DNA of 64,000 nt, taken from assembly GCA_023229245.1 (NCBI GenBank), contig JALNZU010000004.1, positions 62,001-126,000 of the forward strand, read 5' to 3'. The translations under genes and the position numbers were made by a program. This DNA comes from Bacteroidales bacterium. GTDB taxonomy: Bacteria; Bacteroidota; Bacteroidia; Bacteroidales; F082. The first letter of the stretch is position 1. Each line of letters starts with the position of its first letter. Under the pieces are notes generated by a model, which worked only from the letters and a program-made list of their open reading frames with translations, ran no database searches and had not been told where the DNA came from. Shown piece after piece: positions 7,339 to 16,395 of the stretch.

Positions 7339-10203
7339 ATGCTGCTGATCTTAAGAATGAGGACGAGGGCACATCAAAGTATCGGAAATATTTTAACTTT
7401 CTTAGCGCTGATATGTCTGTTGGCTTTTTCAGCTCCTGCACAGGAAATTGTTGTACGGCCAACTTCACCCGAAATGACTGATACTATCACTGTTTCCTAT
7501 GATGCTGCACAGGGCAACCGTGCTTTAGCTGATTATGATGGAGCAGTATATTTTCATGCCGGTCTTATCACTACGCTAAGTCTTGACGGGCATGACTGGA
7601 AAAATACTGTAGGTCAATGGGGAACCGCAGACGCCAGAGTACGTATGCAAAAAGCTGCCGACAATCTGTATGTTGCCAGTTTTGTCCCGGATCAGCTGTT
7701 TCAAATAGCTGAAGGCACTCAGGTTCAGCAGCTAGCTTTCGTCTTTCGAAACGAAGATGGAACCAAGGTGGGAAAAACAGCCTCAGAAGAAGATATTTTT
7801 ATTCCTGTGGCTGGCTATCAGCCTCCTGTTGCACAAACTAAGGTGGATCTTTTCGACCATCTACTTTTTCAAGGGATAGAAGAGCATGAATCTTTTCTGT
7901 TGCTACAAACTGATCATGGTGACATAACCTTCAGACCTTTTAGCGATAGTATCATTGAGACTTGTTGGCATCCTACCGGTTTTACCGGTTTTGAAGTGTC
8001 ACATGCTGTAGCAATGTCTCCTGATCCGGTGAAGACCTTTCTTGCAGAAGCCGAAAATCAGTTGATCTACGATTTACCCGGTATTCAAGTCCTGATACAA
8101 AAGCAACCTTTTCATATCAGCTATATCAATAACGGAAAAACCATACTAAGTGAGGAAAAAGGTTTTTTTGCCAGGCATGATGCTTCGGGTATGCGCTTCA
8201 GATTAGAACAGGATGAGAAGCTGTATGGGAGTGGCGGCAGAGCCGGCGGACTAAACCAGCGTGGCAAAAAGCTTCAATTGTATAACCGGCCTCAATACGG
8301 ATATGAAATCGGGGCTGATAATCTGAATTACCAGATCCCATTATTGGTATCGGATAAAAAATATATATTACTGATTGACAATCCGCATAAAGCCTGGCTT
8401 GATGTGGGCAGCAAAGAGGATAATATATTGGAGTTCAATGCCCAGGGAGGTCCTATGCGCTATTTTCTGATTAGCGGGAACAGGTATACCGCTATTTTAG
8501 AACAGTACAGCCGATTGACTGGTAAGCAACCCATGCTTCCCCGTTGGGCTTTTGGCAACCTGCAATCGCGCATGGCATACAGAAATCAGGATGAGACCGT
8601 TCGAATAGTGGATCAAATGATAGCAGGCGACTTTCCTATAGATGCCGTCATTATTGACTTCTACTGGTTTGGCGATAGTATCTTAGGCCATTTGGGACGG
8701 TTTGACTGGTGGCATCAGGCATGGCCCGATCCCGGGAAAATGATTGCCGACTTCAAGGCTAAAGGCATACAAACCATCACTATATCGGAGCCTTATATCA
8801 TAGATAGCCTACACAACTGGCGTATAGCTGATTCGTTGGGAATATTGGTAATCGATTCGGCCGGGAAATCCTATATTGATACGCATTTTTATTTTGGTCA
8901 TGGCAGCCTGATAGATATTTTCAAGCCTGAAGCCCGCTCATGGCTTTGGAGTCAATACCGTAAGCAGTTCGATATTGGAGTAGAAGGTCTTTGGGGCGAT
9001 CTGGGTGAGCCGGAAAGCCACCCTTCTGATATTATTCATAGCTGGGGAAAAGCCGATGCGGTGCATAATATTTACGGGCATTACTGGACAAAAGCTGTGT
9101 ATGAGAATTTTAGAAAAGAGTTTCCCGATAAACGCTTGTTCTTTTTAGCACGCAGCGGATTTGCCGGCACTCAACGTTATGGGATAGTACCGTGGAGCGG
9201 TGATGTAAGTCGTAGTTGGGGTGGCTTGCAGGCACAATTGCCGGCTATGCTTAATATGAGCCTTTCGGGTGTGCCTTATATGCATTCCGATGCTGGAGGT
9301 TTTGCCATGGGCGTGAAAGACGAGGAGCTTTACACCAGATGGCTACAGTTTGCCGTCTTTACTCCTGTGCTGCGCCCTCATGGCTCGGGCATACCCTCGG
9401 AACCGGTGTTTTTTAATGATACCACCCAAAAGATCGTAAGGCGTTTTATGAAGCTGCGATACGAACTTTTGCCTTATTTATATACCGCTAGCTGGAACAA
9501 CAGCATAAGTGGAAGACCTATAGTGGCTCCTGTTTTTTTCTATCATCCGGATGACGAACGCTTTGCAAGCAGCTTTGAAAGCTTTTATTTCGGACCTGAT
9601 ATATTAGTTGCTCCGGTTACGCATGCAGGCAGCCGACTGATGAATATTGAACTGCCAAAAGGCTTGTGGTATCACTTCTGGTCTGGTAATAAGGTCGTGG
9701 GAGGCAGGCAGATACAGTTACAGCTCTCGTTGGAAACTATTCCGGTGTTTGTGAGAGAGGCAAGCATCATCCCTAAAGTGAAGGCTGTGAATACGACCGC
9801 TCAGTACAGCTCCCGATATCTTGAACTGCATACTTATCTGCCGGGATATGATGGTGAGTTTTCCGGACAGATGTATGAAGACGACGGACAGCTGTTTGAC
9901 AGCTACGGTAAAGGAGCTTACGAGCTGATACAGATAAATGGAAAATTGGAAAATGGAAGCCTGAGCTTGCAACTCAGCCGAAGCGGAAAAGGATATGCAG
10001 CTATGCCCGAAGCCAGAATGGTCGAATTTGTGCTCTATGGGTTAGAGAAAAATTTACGTCAGTTGGCACATGACGATAAAGCCATGGAAATCACCAAGGC
10101 AGCGCCTCCCAAAAATGAACCCGGTGTATGGAAAGACCAGGAAGGAAGATGGCGTATCCGTGTCGTATGGTACGGTCAGACAAGTGAAATACAAGCCCGA
10201 TAA
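7339..10203 (+). CDS. GH31 alpha-glucosidase with extra N-terminal module
   Basis: A 954-residue secreted enzyme. A signal peptide ends near residue 34 (AFSAPAQ). Residues ~36-150 form an additional all-beta module resembling carbohydrate-binding or Ig-like domains that precede starch enzymes (YFHAGLITT, FVFRNEDGT). Then come the GH31 N-terminal beta-domain, a barrel from ~400 and a C-terminal beta-region (FVREASIIP, YEDDGQ). The nucleophile should be Asp554 in GLWGDLGEPE and the acid/base Asp622 in PWSGDVSRSW. It should release glucose from maltooligosaccharides made by its neighbours. The ATG at 7357 is an alternative start that gives a tidier signal peptide. Confidence 0.92.
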   Translation: MLLILRMRTRAHQSIGNILTFLALICLLAFSAPAQEIVVRPTSPEMTDTITVSYDAAQGNRALADYDGAVYFHAGLITTLSLDGHDWKNTVGQWGTADARVRMQKAADNLYVASFVPDQLFQIAEGTQVQQLAFVFRNEDGTKVGKTASEEDIFIPVAGYQPPVAQTKVDLFDHLLFQGIEEHESFLLLQTDHGDITFRPFSDSIIETCWHPTGFTGFEVSHAVAMSPDPVKTFLAEAENQLIYDLPGIQVLIQKQPFHISYINNGKTILSEEKGFFARHDASGMRFRLEQDEKLYGSGGRAGGLNQRGKKLQLYNRPQYGYEIGADNLNYQIPLLVSDKKYILLIDNPHKAWLDVGSKEDNILEFNAQGGPMRYFLISGNRYTAILEQYSRLTGKQPMLPRWAFGNLQSRMAYRNQDETVRIVDQMIAGDFPIDAVIIDFYWFGDSILGHLGRFDWWHQAWPDPGKMIADFKAKGIQTITISEPYIIDSLHNWRIADSLGILVIDSAGKSYIDTHFYFGHGSLIDIFKPEARSWLWSQYRKQFDIGVEGLWGDLGEPESHPSDIIHSWGKADAVHNIYGHYWTKAVYENFRKEFPDKRLFFLARSGFAGTQRYGIVPWSGDVSRSWGGLQAQLPAMLNMSLSGVPYMHSDAGGFAMGVKDEELYTRWLQFAVFTPVLRPHGSGIPSEPVFFNDTTQKIVRRFMKLRYELLPYLYTASWNNSISGRPIVAPVFFYHPDDERFASSFESFYFGPDILVAPVTHAGSRLMNIELPKGLWYHFWSGNKVVGGRQIQLQLSLETIPVFVREASIIPKVKAVNTTAQYSSRYLELHTYLPGYDGEFSGQMYEDDGQLFDSYGKGAYELIQINGKLENGSLSLQLSRSGKGYAAMPEARMVEFVLYGLEKNLRQLAHDDKAMEITKAAPPKNEPGVWKDQEGRWRIRVVWYGQTSEIQAR

Positions 10204-10226
10204 TACAATAATCAAAATCCTTAATA

Positions 10227-11615
10227 ATGAAAAAAACTGTTCTTCAATTACTAAGTGTCTCAGCAATATGGATGATCATGCTGGGACTTTTTTCGTGTGC
10301 AGGCAATGCCAAGCAGGAGCAACAGACTAATCTGAAACCTTATTCAGAGGTTGTTACTCCGGTATGGGCTAAAAATGCTGTTATTTATGAAGTGAATATA
10401 CGTCAATATACTCCCGAAGGCAGCTTTGATGCATTTGCAAGGCATCTGCCACGACTGAAAGAACTTGGAGTAGATATCCTATGGTTGATGCCTATACATC
10501 CGATCGGGCAGCTAAACCGCAAAGGTAGCCTTGGAAGCTATTATTCGGTAAAAGATTATAAAGCGATCAACCCGGAATTTGGGAGCATAGATGATTTTAA
10601 AAGTTTAGTCAATCAGGCGCATGAGTCAGGTTTTAAAGTGATCATTGATTGGGTGGCCAATCATACTGCATTCGATCACGAGTGGACACAACAGCATCCC
10701 GAGTGGTATTATAAAGACGAACATGGTAAGTTGGTCTCGCCTTACGATTGGACTGATGTGGCTCATCTCGACTACGAGCAGCATCCCGATTTATGGGACG
10801 CCATGATAGATGCCATGAAATACTGGGTCATTGAGACTAATATAGATGGGTATCGTTGTGATGTGGCCGGTATGGTGCCTACTGCTTTTTGGGAGCGTGC
10901 CCGCCTGGAATTGGATGCCTTAAAGCCTGTCTTTATGCTGGCCGAAGATGAAGCACAGCGCAATCTGACGCAAAAGGCTTTCGATGCTAATTATGGATGG
11001 GAGTTCCATCATCTGATGAATCGTATGGCAAAAGGTGAGAAAAATCCGAGCGATGTATGGGATTATTTTGCCCGGCAGGATACCCTCTTTGCACCTTCCA
11101 CATATAGAATGATGTTTACTTCTAATCACGATGAAAATTCATGGAATGGAACAGTGTTTGAACGATTAGATCAGGGTGCACCGGCTTTTGCAGTGATGAG
11201 CTATACAGTGCCGGGATTTCCCCTTATTTATAACGGTCAGGAAGTAGCTCTGAACCATAGGCTACAGTTTTTTGAGAAAGATGAAATCAACTGGGATACA
11301 GCAACGATATACACTGACTTTTATACTCAGCTCAATCAAATAAAAAAATCTAACGAAAGCCTGTGGAATGCTGATTCAGGTGGTGCTATGATAGCCGTTG
11401 AGACCGATAAGCCAGAAGCAGTACTCTCCTTTATCAGGCAAAAAAATGATAACGAAGTACTTGTGTTTATCAATTGTACAGCTATCGAACAAGATGTTCA
11501 GGTGAAAGATGAACATCTTTATAAAAGTTATATCGATTTGTTCACCAATGATACAACTCACCTGCAGGCAGCGCCCTTTAAGATGGGAGCATGGAGCTTT
11601 AAGTTATTGAGATAG
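10227..11615 (+). CDS. GH13 alpha-amylase-family lipoprotein
   Basis: A 462-residue lipoprotein (lipobox GLFSC, Cys24) with a compact GH13 barrel and short C-terminal beta-domain. Catalytic residues can be placed as Asp212 (GYRCDVAG), Glu240 (MLAEDEA) and Asp302 (SNHDENSWNG). The opening YEVNIRQYTPEGSF and the LMPIHPIG strand are typical of a Bacteroidota maltogenic-amylase-like GH13 group, and it is much shorter than SusG. It is the third gene of the alpha-glucan operon, 23 bp after the GH31 stop. Lipidation would put it on the periplasmic or outer face of the outer membrane, separate from the two soluble enzymes. Exact bond specificity cannot be read. Confidence 0.9.
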   Translation: MKKTVLQLLSVSAIWMIMLGLFSCAGNAKQEQQTNLKPYSEVVTPVWAKNAVIYEVNIRQYTPEGSFDAFARHLPRLKELGVDILWLMPIHPIGQLNRKGSLGSYYSVKDYKAINPEFGSIDDFKSLVNQAHESGFKVIIDWVANHTAFDHEWTQQHPEWYYKDEHGKLVSPYDWTDVAHLDYEQHPDLWDAMIDAMKYWVIETNIDGYRCDVAGMVPTAFWERARLELDALKPVFMLAEDEAQRNLTQKAFDANYGWEFHHLMNRMAKGEKNPSDVWDYFARQDTLFAPSTYRMMFTSNHDENSWNGTVFERLDQGAPAFAVMSYTVPGFPLIYNGQEVALNHRLQFFEKDEINWDTATIYTDFYTQLNQIKKSNESLWNADSGGAMIAVETDKPEAVLSFIRQKNDNEVLVFINCTAIEQDVQVKDEHLYKSYIDLFTNDTTHLQAAPFKMGAWSFKLLR

Positions 11616-11664
11616 AACTGTATGTGCTATTATAGCTATATATGTACGAAAGACAACAATCTTA

Positions 11665-13557
11665 TTATTTGTCTTTATCGGAAGATGATTTCTTCCAGGA
11701 AAGACCGATGAACTCGTTAAATAGCACTTGCAGATAAGCTTTTCCTTCTTTGAGTACCTGCTCTTCCTTACCGCCTTGTATTTCTTTTTGGTAATATCTG
11801 TCGGCAAAGCAGTTCCATGCAAAGTGACCATCGGCGTTTTTCCAACCTAATCCTTCTATCAGCTCGAAATAGGCAAATTGGGGTGTATAAGGATTGAATA
11901 AGTTTTTGCTCCAAAAATAATTGTCAGAAGTTAATCCTAACTGATGGAGTAGGGTAGCTGGTAAATCAGTGTTACCCGAAATAATATCCATTTGCTTGTT
12001 GCGAAATTCGGGCTTCAATGCCGGACCTACCAACAATAATGGTATTTTATGATATTCAAAACTCTCAAGAGGGTGGTTTTTATATGAGTTTTTGCTGTGA
12101 TCGGCTACTAAAATGAACAGGGTATGCTCGTACCAATCCGTTGTTTTTACTGCTTCAAAAAAAGTTCCTATAGCCATATCTGTATAATATGCACCGTTGA
12201 CATAAGGCTTTTCAATTTCAGGCCAATGAATGACCCATTCCATTGGGAAGTCGTAAGGCGAGTGGGAGCTAAGGGTAAATATAGTGCTAAAGAAAGGTTC
12301 TGGTAGTTCGGAAAGCTGATCGGCAGCCCATGGCAGGAAAATCCCGTCGTGCACTCCAAGCTTGCCGCGTGGCATGCTGCCAGGCAAGTCTTTCCCTTCA
12401 ATGATATGATCTAATTCGTTGTATATCAGGTATGAAAGTATATTCCCGTAATTTAACTGTCCGCCGAAGTAGAAAGAAGTGTGATAACTGGCTTTGTTCA
12501 GGTCTTTACTAAGCGATGGCAAAGCAGCATACTTTTCAGGATGATTGGTGATGGTAGTGATCGGTATGCCGGGTAACCCAGCGTAAAGCGATCCTATGGC
12601 CTGCTGCGAACGGTTGCCACTGGCATAAAAACGGGTGAAAAGCAACCCTTCCTTTTCTAATTCACGAAAATTTGGTGTGATACCTTCAACACCTCCAAGA
12701 CTCTCAATCAGATCAGCCGACCAACTCTCAAGCAATAACACCACTATATTAGGACGATCAGTAGTAAGAACCGAAACCGTGGTATCTTTTTTCAGCTGAT
12801 GAAGGGCTTGAACTAACTCGATTGCTTCATCCTCCGGCATGGATTGAAAAACATTCTCTTTCAACATATTTTGCGAGTTGAGCACACTGAAGACAATGTT
12901 GTAGAATGGATTGACAGCCACTAAATTAACTATCTGATGCTTACTGAAATATGCCGAACTGATACTGATAGGGATAGCTTGTATGCCGCCTCTTGCCCCT
13001 AAAAACAGTAATGGCACACCAAGAAAGAACAGCAACAAGCCAGGCCAAAAGGAAGTAGCTCTTTGAGATATCCTATAAAAGAAAAAACGATTATATATCT
13101 TAAAACTTCCCCAAGTGATCAATGCCAGGAGCAGCAAAAGCAGAAATAACATGAAGGGGTGTACGGTTTGAACAATCTCCGATGGTTGACGAAGATACGC
13201 AAGTGCCTTATAGGATAGCTTAGTTTTCCATTCGCCATAAATACCGATCTCGGCTAAGGCTGTCAGACTATATACTAGAATCAATACTAAAACATAAACC
13301 TGTATGATTTTTTGAAAAACGGTATAAGGCAAATGCCTCCAGACAAGCAACAATAGGAATGGGATCAGGGTGAAATAACAAGTAGTGGCTAAATCTAAAG
13401 GTAAAGCTGCATAAAAACTTCGTATGACTTCAACAAAACCAATATGTTCTATACGTATTAAAGAGAAATAAAAACCAAAGAACAAGGCACGATGAAAAGT
13501 AAAAAACAGCAGCCAGAACAAAATAAACCGAAACAAATGGATGAGAATAGCACGCAT
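11665..13557 (-). CDS. LtaS-like membrane phosphoglycerol transferase (sulfatase fold)
   Basis: A 630-residue protein with about five N-terminal membrane spans (first ~230 residues) and a C-terminal alkaline phosphatase/sulfatase domain (~265-570). Metal-site motifs NIVVLLLESWSADL and LVADHSKNSYKNHP are present. The family includes lipoteichoic acid synthase and MdoB/OpgB, which transfer phosphoglycerol, and Bacteroidota members whose acceptor is generally unknown. The nucleophile position, usually Thr in LtaS, appears to be Ser317 (SGNRSQQ). A -7 box at 13572-13579 leaves a very short leader. It converges on the alpha-glucan operon with 49 bp between stops, and no link to starch use is implied. 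Confidence 0.87.
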   Translation of the reverse strand: MRAILIHLFRFILFWLLFFTFHRALFFGFYFSLIRIEHIGFVEVIRSFYAALPLDLATTCYFTLIPFLLLLVWRHLPYTVFQKIIQVYVLVLILVYSLTALAEIGIYGEWKTKLSYKALAYLRQPSEIVQTVHPFMLFLLLLLLALITWGSFKIYNRFFFYRISQRATSFWPGLLLFFLGVPLLFLGARGGIQAIPISISSAYFSKHQIVNLVAVNPFYNIVFSVLNSQNMLKENVFQSMPEDEAIELVQALHQLKKDTTVSVLTTDRPNIVVLLLESWSADLIESLGGVEGITPNFRELEKEGLLFTRFYASGNRSQQAIGSLYAGLPGIPITTITNHPEKYAALPSLSKDLNKASYHTSFYFGGQLNYGNILSYLIYNELDHIIEGKDLPGSMPRGKLGVHDGIFLPWAADQLSELPEPFFSTIFTLSSHSPYDFPMEWVIHWPEIEKPYVNGAYYTDMAIGTFFEAVKTTDWYEHTLFILVADHSKNSYKNHPLESFEYHKIPLLLVGPALKPEFRNKQMDIISGNTDLPATLLHQLGLTSDNYFWSKNLFNPYTPQFAYFELIEGLGWKNADGHFAWNCFADRYYQKEIQGGKEEQVLKEGKAYLQVLFNEFIGLSWKKSSSDKDK

Positions 13558-13571
13558 AGCTGAATTTTTGC

Positions 13572-13579
13572 CAAAAATA
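13572..13579 (-). promoter_or_regulatory. -7 box (TATTTTTG) for the LtaS-like gene
   Basis: Minus-strand TATTTTTG ends 14 bp before the ATG at 13557, implying a leader of about 10 nt. Confidence 0.5.
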
Positions 13580-13722
13580 AACGAATTCTATCAGCTACGA
13601 TGCTGCCGGAGAAGTTGTTTACTCATAGAAATGGATGGAGCCTTGTAGTAAAACTGGCTTACCGCTTCATATGCATAAGATAAGTATGGATGGAAATATG
13701 TATTTTTACCATAAAAAAATTT

Positions 13723-14391
13723 ATGAGCATACAGACAAATCTCCATCAGGTATTAACTACACTTCCGACAGATACACGTTTGGTGGCTATATCAAAAACC
13801 ATGACTGAAGAGACCGTTATGCAGGCTTACAATGCCGGTCAACGACTCTTTGGAGAGAATAAGGTGCAGGAGATCATAGAGAAACAGCCTCATCTGCCTA
13901 AGGATATTGAATGGCACTTTGTAGGACATTTGCAGCGAAACAAAGTAAAGTTCATTGCCCCGTTTGTTTCAATGATCCATGCGGTGGACAGTCTGAGATT
14001 GTTAAAAGAAATCAACAAACAAGGTGAACGAAATGAACGTATTATCTATTGTTTGTTGCAATTTCATATAGCCGACGAAAGCACTAAATTTGGACTTGAT
14101 ATGGCTGAAGCTGAAGAACTCCTTAACGAGCTCAACAAGGAACCACTACCACACATCCGCTTGTGTGGAGTAATGGGAATGGCTACCTTTACCGAAGATC
14201 ATACTCAGGTGCGTAAAGAGTTCAAACAGTTACGCACATATTTTGATTATCTGAAAAACACCTATTTCAAAGATGATGATGCGTTTAAAGAAATCTCGAT
14301 GGGCTTGTCGGGCGATTATCTCATAGCTGTAGAAGAAGGAGCAACCATAGTACGTATTGGAAGTACTATTTTTGGCGAAAGAAACTATTGA
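13723..14391 (+). CDS. yggS: YggS/PROSC family PLP homeostasis protein
   Basis: A 222-residue cytosolic protein of the pyridoxal-phosphate-binding YggS family, single-domain relatives of alanine racemase. The PLP lysine is Lys25 in VAISKT. Other hallmarks are the GENKVQE segment, WHFVGHLQRNK and the C-terminal SMGLSGDYLIAVEEG, which holds the phosphate, followed by IRIGSTIFGER. Family members buffer free PLP and affect vitamin B6 and amino-acid metabolism, with no proven catalytic activity. The frame is open from 13690, but MSIQTNL at 13723 gives the normal family length, and a -7-like TATTTTTA at 13701-13708 supports it. Confidence 0.93.
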   Translation: MSIQTNLHQVLTTLPTDTRLVAISKTMTEETVMQAYNAGQRLFGENKVQEIIEKQPHLPKDIEWHFVGHLQRNKVKFIAPFVSMIHAVDSLRLLKEINKQGERNERIIYCLLQFHIADESTKFGLDMAEAEELLNELNKEPLPHIRLCGVMGMATFTEDHTQVRKEFKQLRTYFDYLKNTYFKDDDAFKEISMGLSGDYLIAVEEGATIVRIGSTIFGERNY

Positions 14392-14586
14392 TAGCAACCA
14401 GCATGTTTGTCCCTATATGCAGAAGCTATTATCGTAGACCCATTTGTCGGATGTAGTGCTTATACGCTGTTTAAATCAACCATTAATCACAAAATATGAT
14501 GAAGACAATATGTGGAAAAATAGAAAGAGTCTATTGGCTAAGTATAAAAGTTGATTTATACACTGGGAGTTACAAAGCTTCAGCTG

Positions 14587-15408
14587 ATGAAAAATAGTTT
14601 TTGCCTTCTCATCGTACTATTTTTATTGTGCGGTGTTGTTCCTGTATGCTACTCGCAGGCCGATCTGGAAGTGTATGCCTTTGGTGATGGAGAGCTATTA
14701 GAGTTTACGGTCTCTTATAACTGGGGATGGCTTTGGATTGATGCCGGTAGTGTGGATTTTCGGGCAAGCAAGCTGCCTGACAATGAGGTGGCTTCTTGGC
14801 ACTTTTTGAGTACAGGCAGGTCGTTCAGGAAGTTTGACTGGTTTTTTAAAGTGCGCGATACTTTTGAGGTGACAACAACTGCCAATCTGCGTCCAATACA
14901 GTTTCGACGGCATTGCTTTGAAGGCAGTCATATCACTTTCAATGACTATCATTTTCATCCACACAAAAGTGAAGTACGTATGTTTACAACTGATACCGAG
15001 AAAGATGCGTTTTACGGTATAGTGCCTCTACCGCCTGAGACCACGGATGTACTCACTGCCACCTATTTGACCCGAAGTTTAAATTTTGAACATCTGACTA
15101 TAGGCGATACCTTATACATTTCAACCATCATGGATGATGCTGCTTTTCGCCTTCCTATAGTCTTTCACGGACGCGAGGTGGTTGAGACCCGTGCAAAGAA
15201 AAAGTTCAAGGCTATAAAATTCAGTGCTGAGTTAGAGAAAGGCAGCTTGTTTAAGGAAGGCGAAAAAATCTATGTCTGGATCACTGACGATGCCAACAGA
15301 TTACCATTAATGATAGAAGCCAGGATCATCGTAGGAAGTATCAAAGTGCATCTGACCGGATTTGAGTATCCGGCACATCCGGTGAACTCATTGATTTCTG
15401 TGCAATAG
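14587..15408 (+). CDS. DUF3108 domain-containing exported protein
   Basis: A 273-residue protein with a clear signal peptide (MKNSFCLLIV to about YSQA) followed by one DUF3108 domain. Features typical of that family are FGDGELLEFTVSYNWGWLWIDAG at the start, FKVRDTFEV, LRPIQFRRH and a C-terminal ITDDANRLPLMIEARI. The domain is all-beta and conserved in Bacteroidota and Proteobacteria, but its function is not established. ATG 14587 is preferred over the frame start at 14551 because the signal peptide then begins properly. It seems monocistronic, with 195 bp of spacer after yggS holding nothing recognisable. Confidence 0.85.
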   Translation: MKNSFCLLIVLFLLCGVVPVCYSQADLEVYAFGDGELLEFTVSYNWGWLWIDAGSVDFRASKLPDNEVASWHFLSTGRSFRKFDWFFKVRDTFEVTTTANLRPIQFRRHCFEGSHITFNDYHFHPHKSEVRMFTTDTEKDAFYGIVPLPPETTDVLTATYLTRSLNFEHLTIGDTLYISTIMDDAAFRLPIVFHGREVVETRAKKKFKAIKFSAELEKGSLFKEGEKIYVWITDDANRLPLMIEARIIVGSIKVHLTGFEYPAHPVNSLISVQ

Positions 15409-15474
15409 CACTATTTGCATGAGTCCTGATGCATGTAAAACATACTCTTGCGGCAAAGACAGACTTCTCATAAA

Positions 15475-16149
15475 CTAATCTCTTCTTCCCATGAAGATCA
15501 TCAGATAGTAAAACAGGGTAGCTAAAGAAGCCAATGCAGCGACTACATAGGTATAAGCAGCCCACCTAAGGGCTTCCTGTGCTTTTGGTTGTGTTGTCTG
15601 ATTGGTAATACCGCTTCCGTTCAGCCAGACCAATGCCCGACGGCTGGCGTCTATCTCTACTGGTAAAGTAATCAGACTGAAGAGAGTAGTAATGGCAAAC
15701 AGGATGATACCGGCTAATAATAGTTGTGGGAAGACATTCAAGGTCAGAATACCGGCTAACAATACCCATTGTACCCATTTGGAACTGAAACTTACTATTG
15801 GAACCATCTGGCTGCGCATCTGAAGCCAGTGATAAGCTGTTGCATGTTGAACGGCATGGCCACACTCATGAGCTGCCACAGCAGCTGCAGCAACCGAACT
15901 GCTATTATATACTACCTCACTTAAATTAATAGTCTTTTTCAAGGGATTATAATGATCGGTCAGCGCACCAGGTACCGACTGAACAGTCACATCAAATATC
16001 CCGTTGTCGGCCAACATTTTTTCGGCTACCTCACGACCAGTGAGCCCATAATTGACAGGTAATTTACTGTAAGCCTTAAACTTCGACTGTAGCTGATTGC
16101 CAATCAGCCAACTAGCTAACATGAAAATTCCAAAGATGATCCAAATCAT
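15475..16149 (-). CDS. Membrane zinc metallopeptidase (YugP / peptidase_membr_2 family)
   Basis: A 224-residue membrane protein. Membrane spans lie at the N-terminus (WIIFGIFMLASW) and in the C-terminal half (~115-165 and ~200-220). Between them sits HECGH (His94-His98), a zinc HExxH site. Upstream, LPVNYGLTGREVAEKML and YNPLKKTINLSE match the YugP-type neutral zinc metallopeptidase family. The substrate is unknown. The reading frame can be extended to 16281, but that adds a poor Phe-rich leader, so MIWIIFG at 16149 is chosen. It is transcribed divergently from the YitT gene. Confidence 0.88.
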   Translation of the reverse strand: MIWIIFGIFMLASWLIGNQLQSKFKAYSKLPVNYGLTGREVAEKMLADNGIFDVTVQSVPGALTDHYNPLKKTINLSEVVYNSSSVAAAAVAAHECGHAVQHATAYHWLQMRSQMVPIVSFSSKWVQWVLLAGILTLNVFPQLLLAGIILFAITTLFSLITLPVEIDASRRALVWLNGSGITNQTTQPKAQEALRWAAYTYVVAALASLATLFYYLMIFMGRRD

Positions 16150-16366
16150 TGTGTGAGACTTTAAAAGTTTGAAGAGATCTGACAAAAACATTGCCAGAAA
16201 ACTAAAAAAAGAAAAGCAAAGAATGAAATCGAATTTTTTTTTGAAGATACTAATAGACGTAACATCTGTTTCAAAACCCATTTAAACACTATAATGAACG
16301 AATAATTAGATCTATAATGTTGTAATGCAAATTGTTATGTAAATATATAGTCTGATTTTGATTTTC

Positions 16367-16374
16367 TATCTTTG
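16367..16374 (+). promoter_or_regulatory. -7 box (TATCTTTG) for the YitT-family gene
   Basis: TATCTTTG followed by CACC is a textbook Bacteroidota -7 element and lies 21 bp before the ATG at 16396. A TTG start at 16372 would lie inside the box and is rejected. Confidence 0.65.
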
Positions 16375-16395
16375 CACCCTTGTTTAACATACCAG

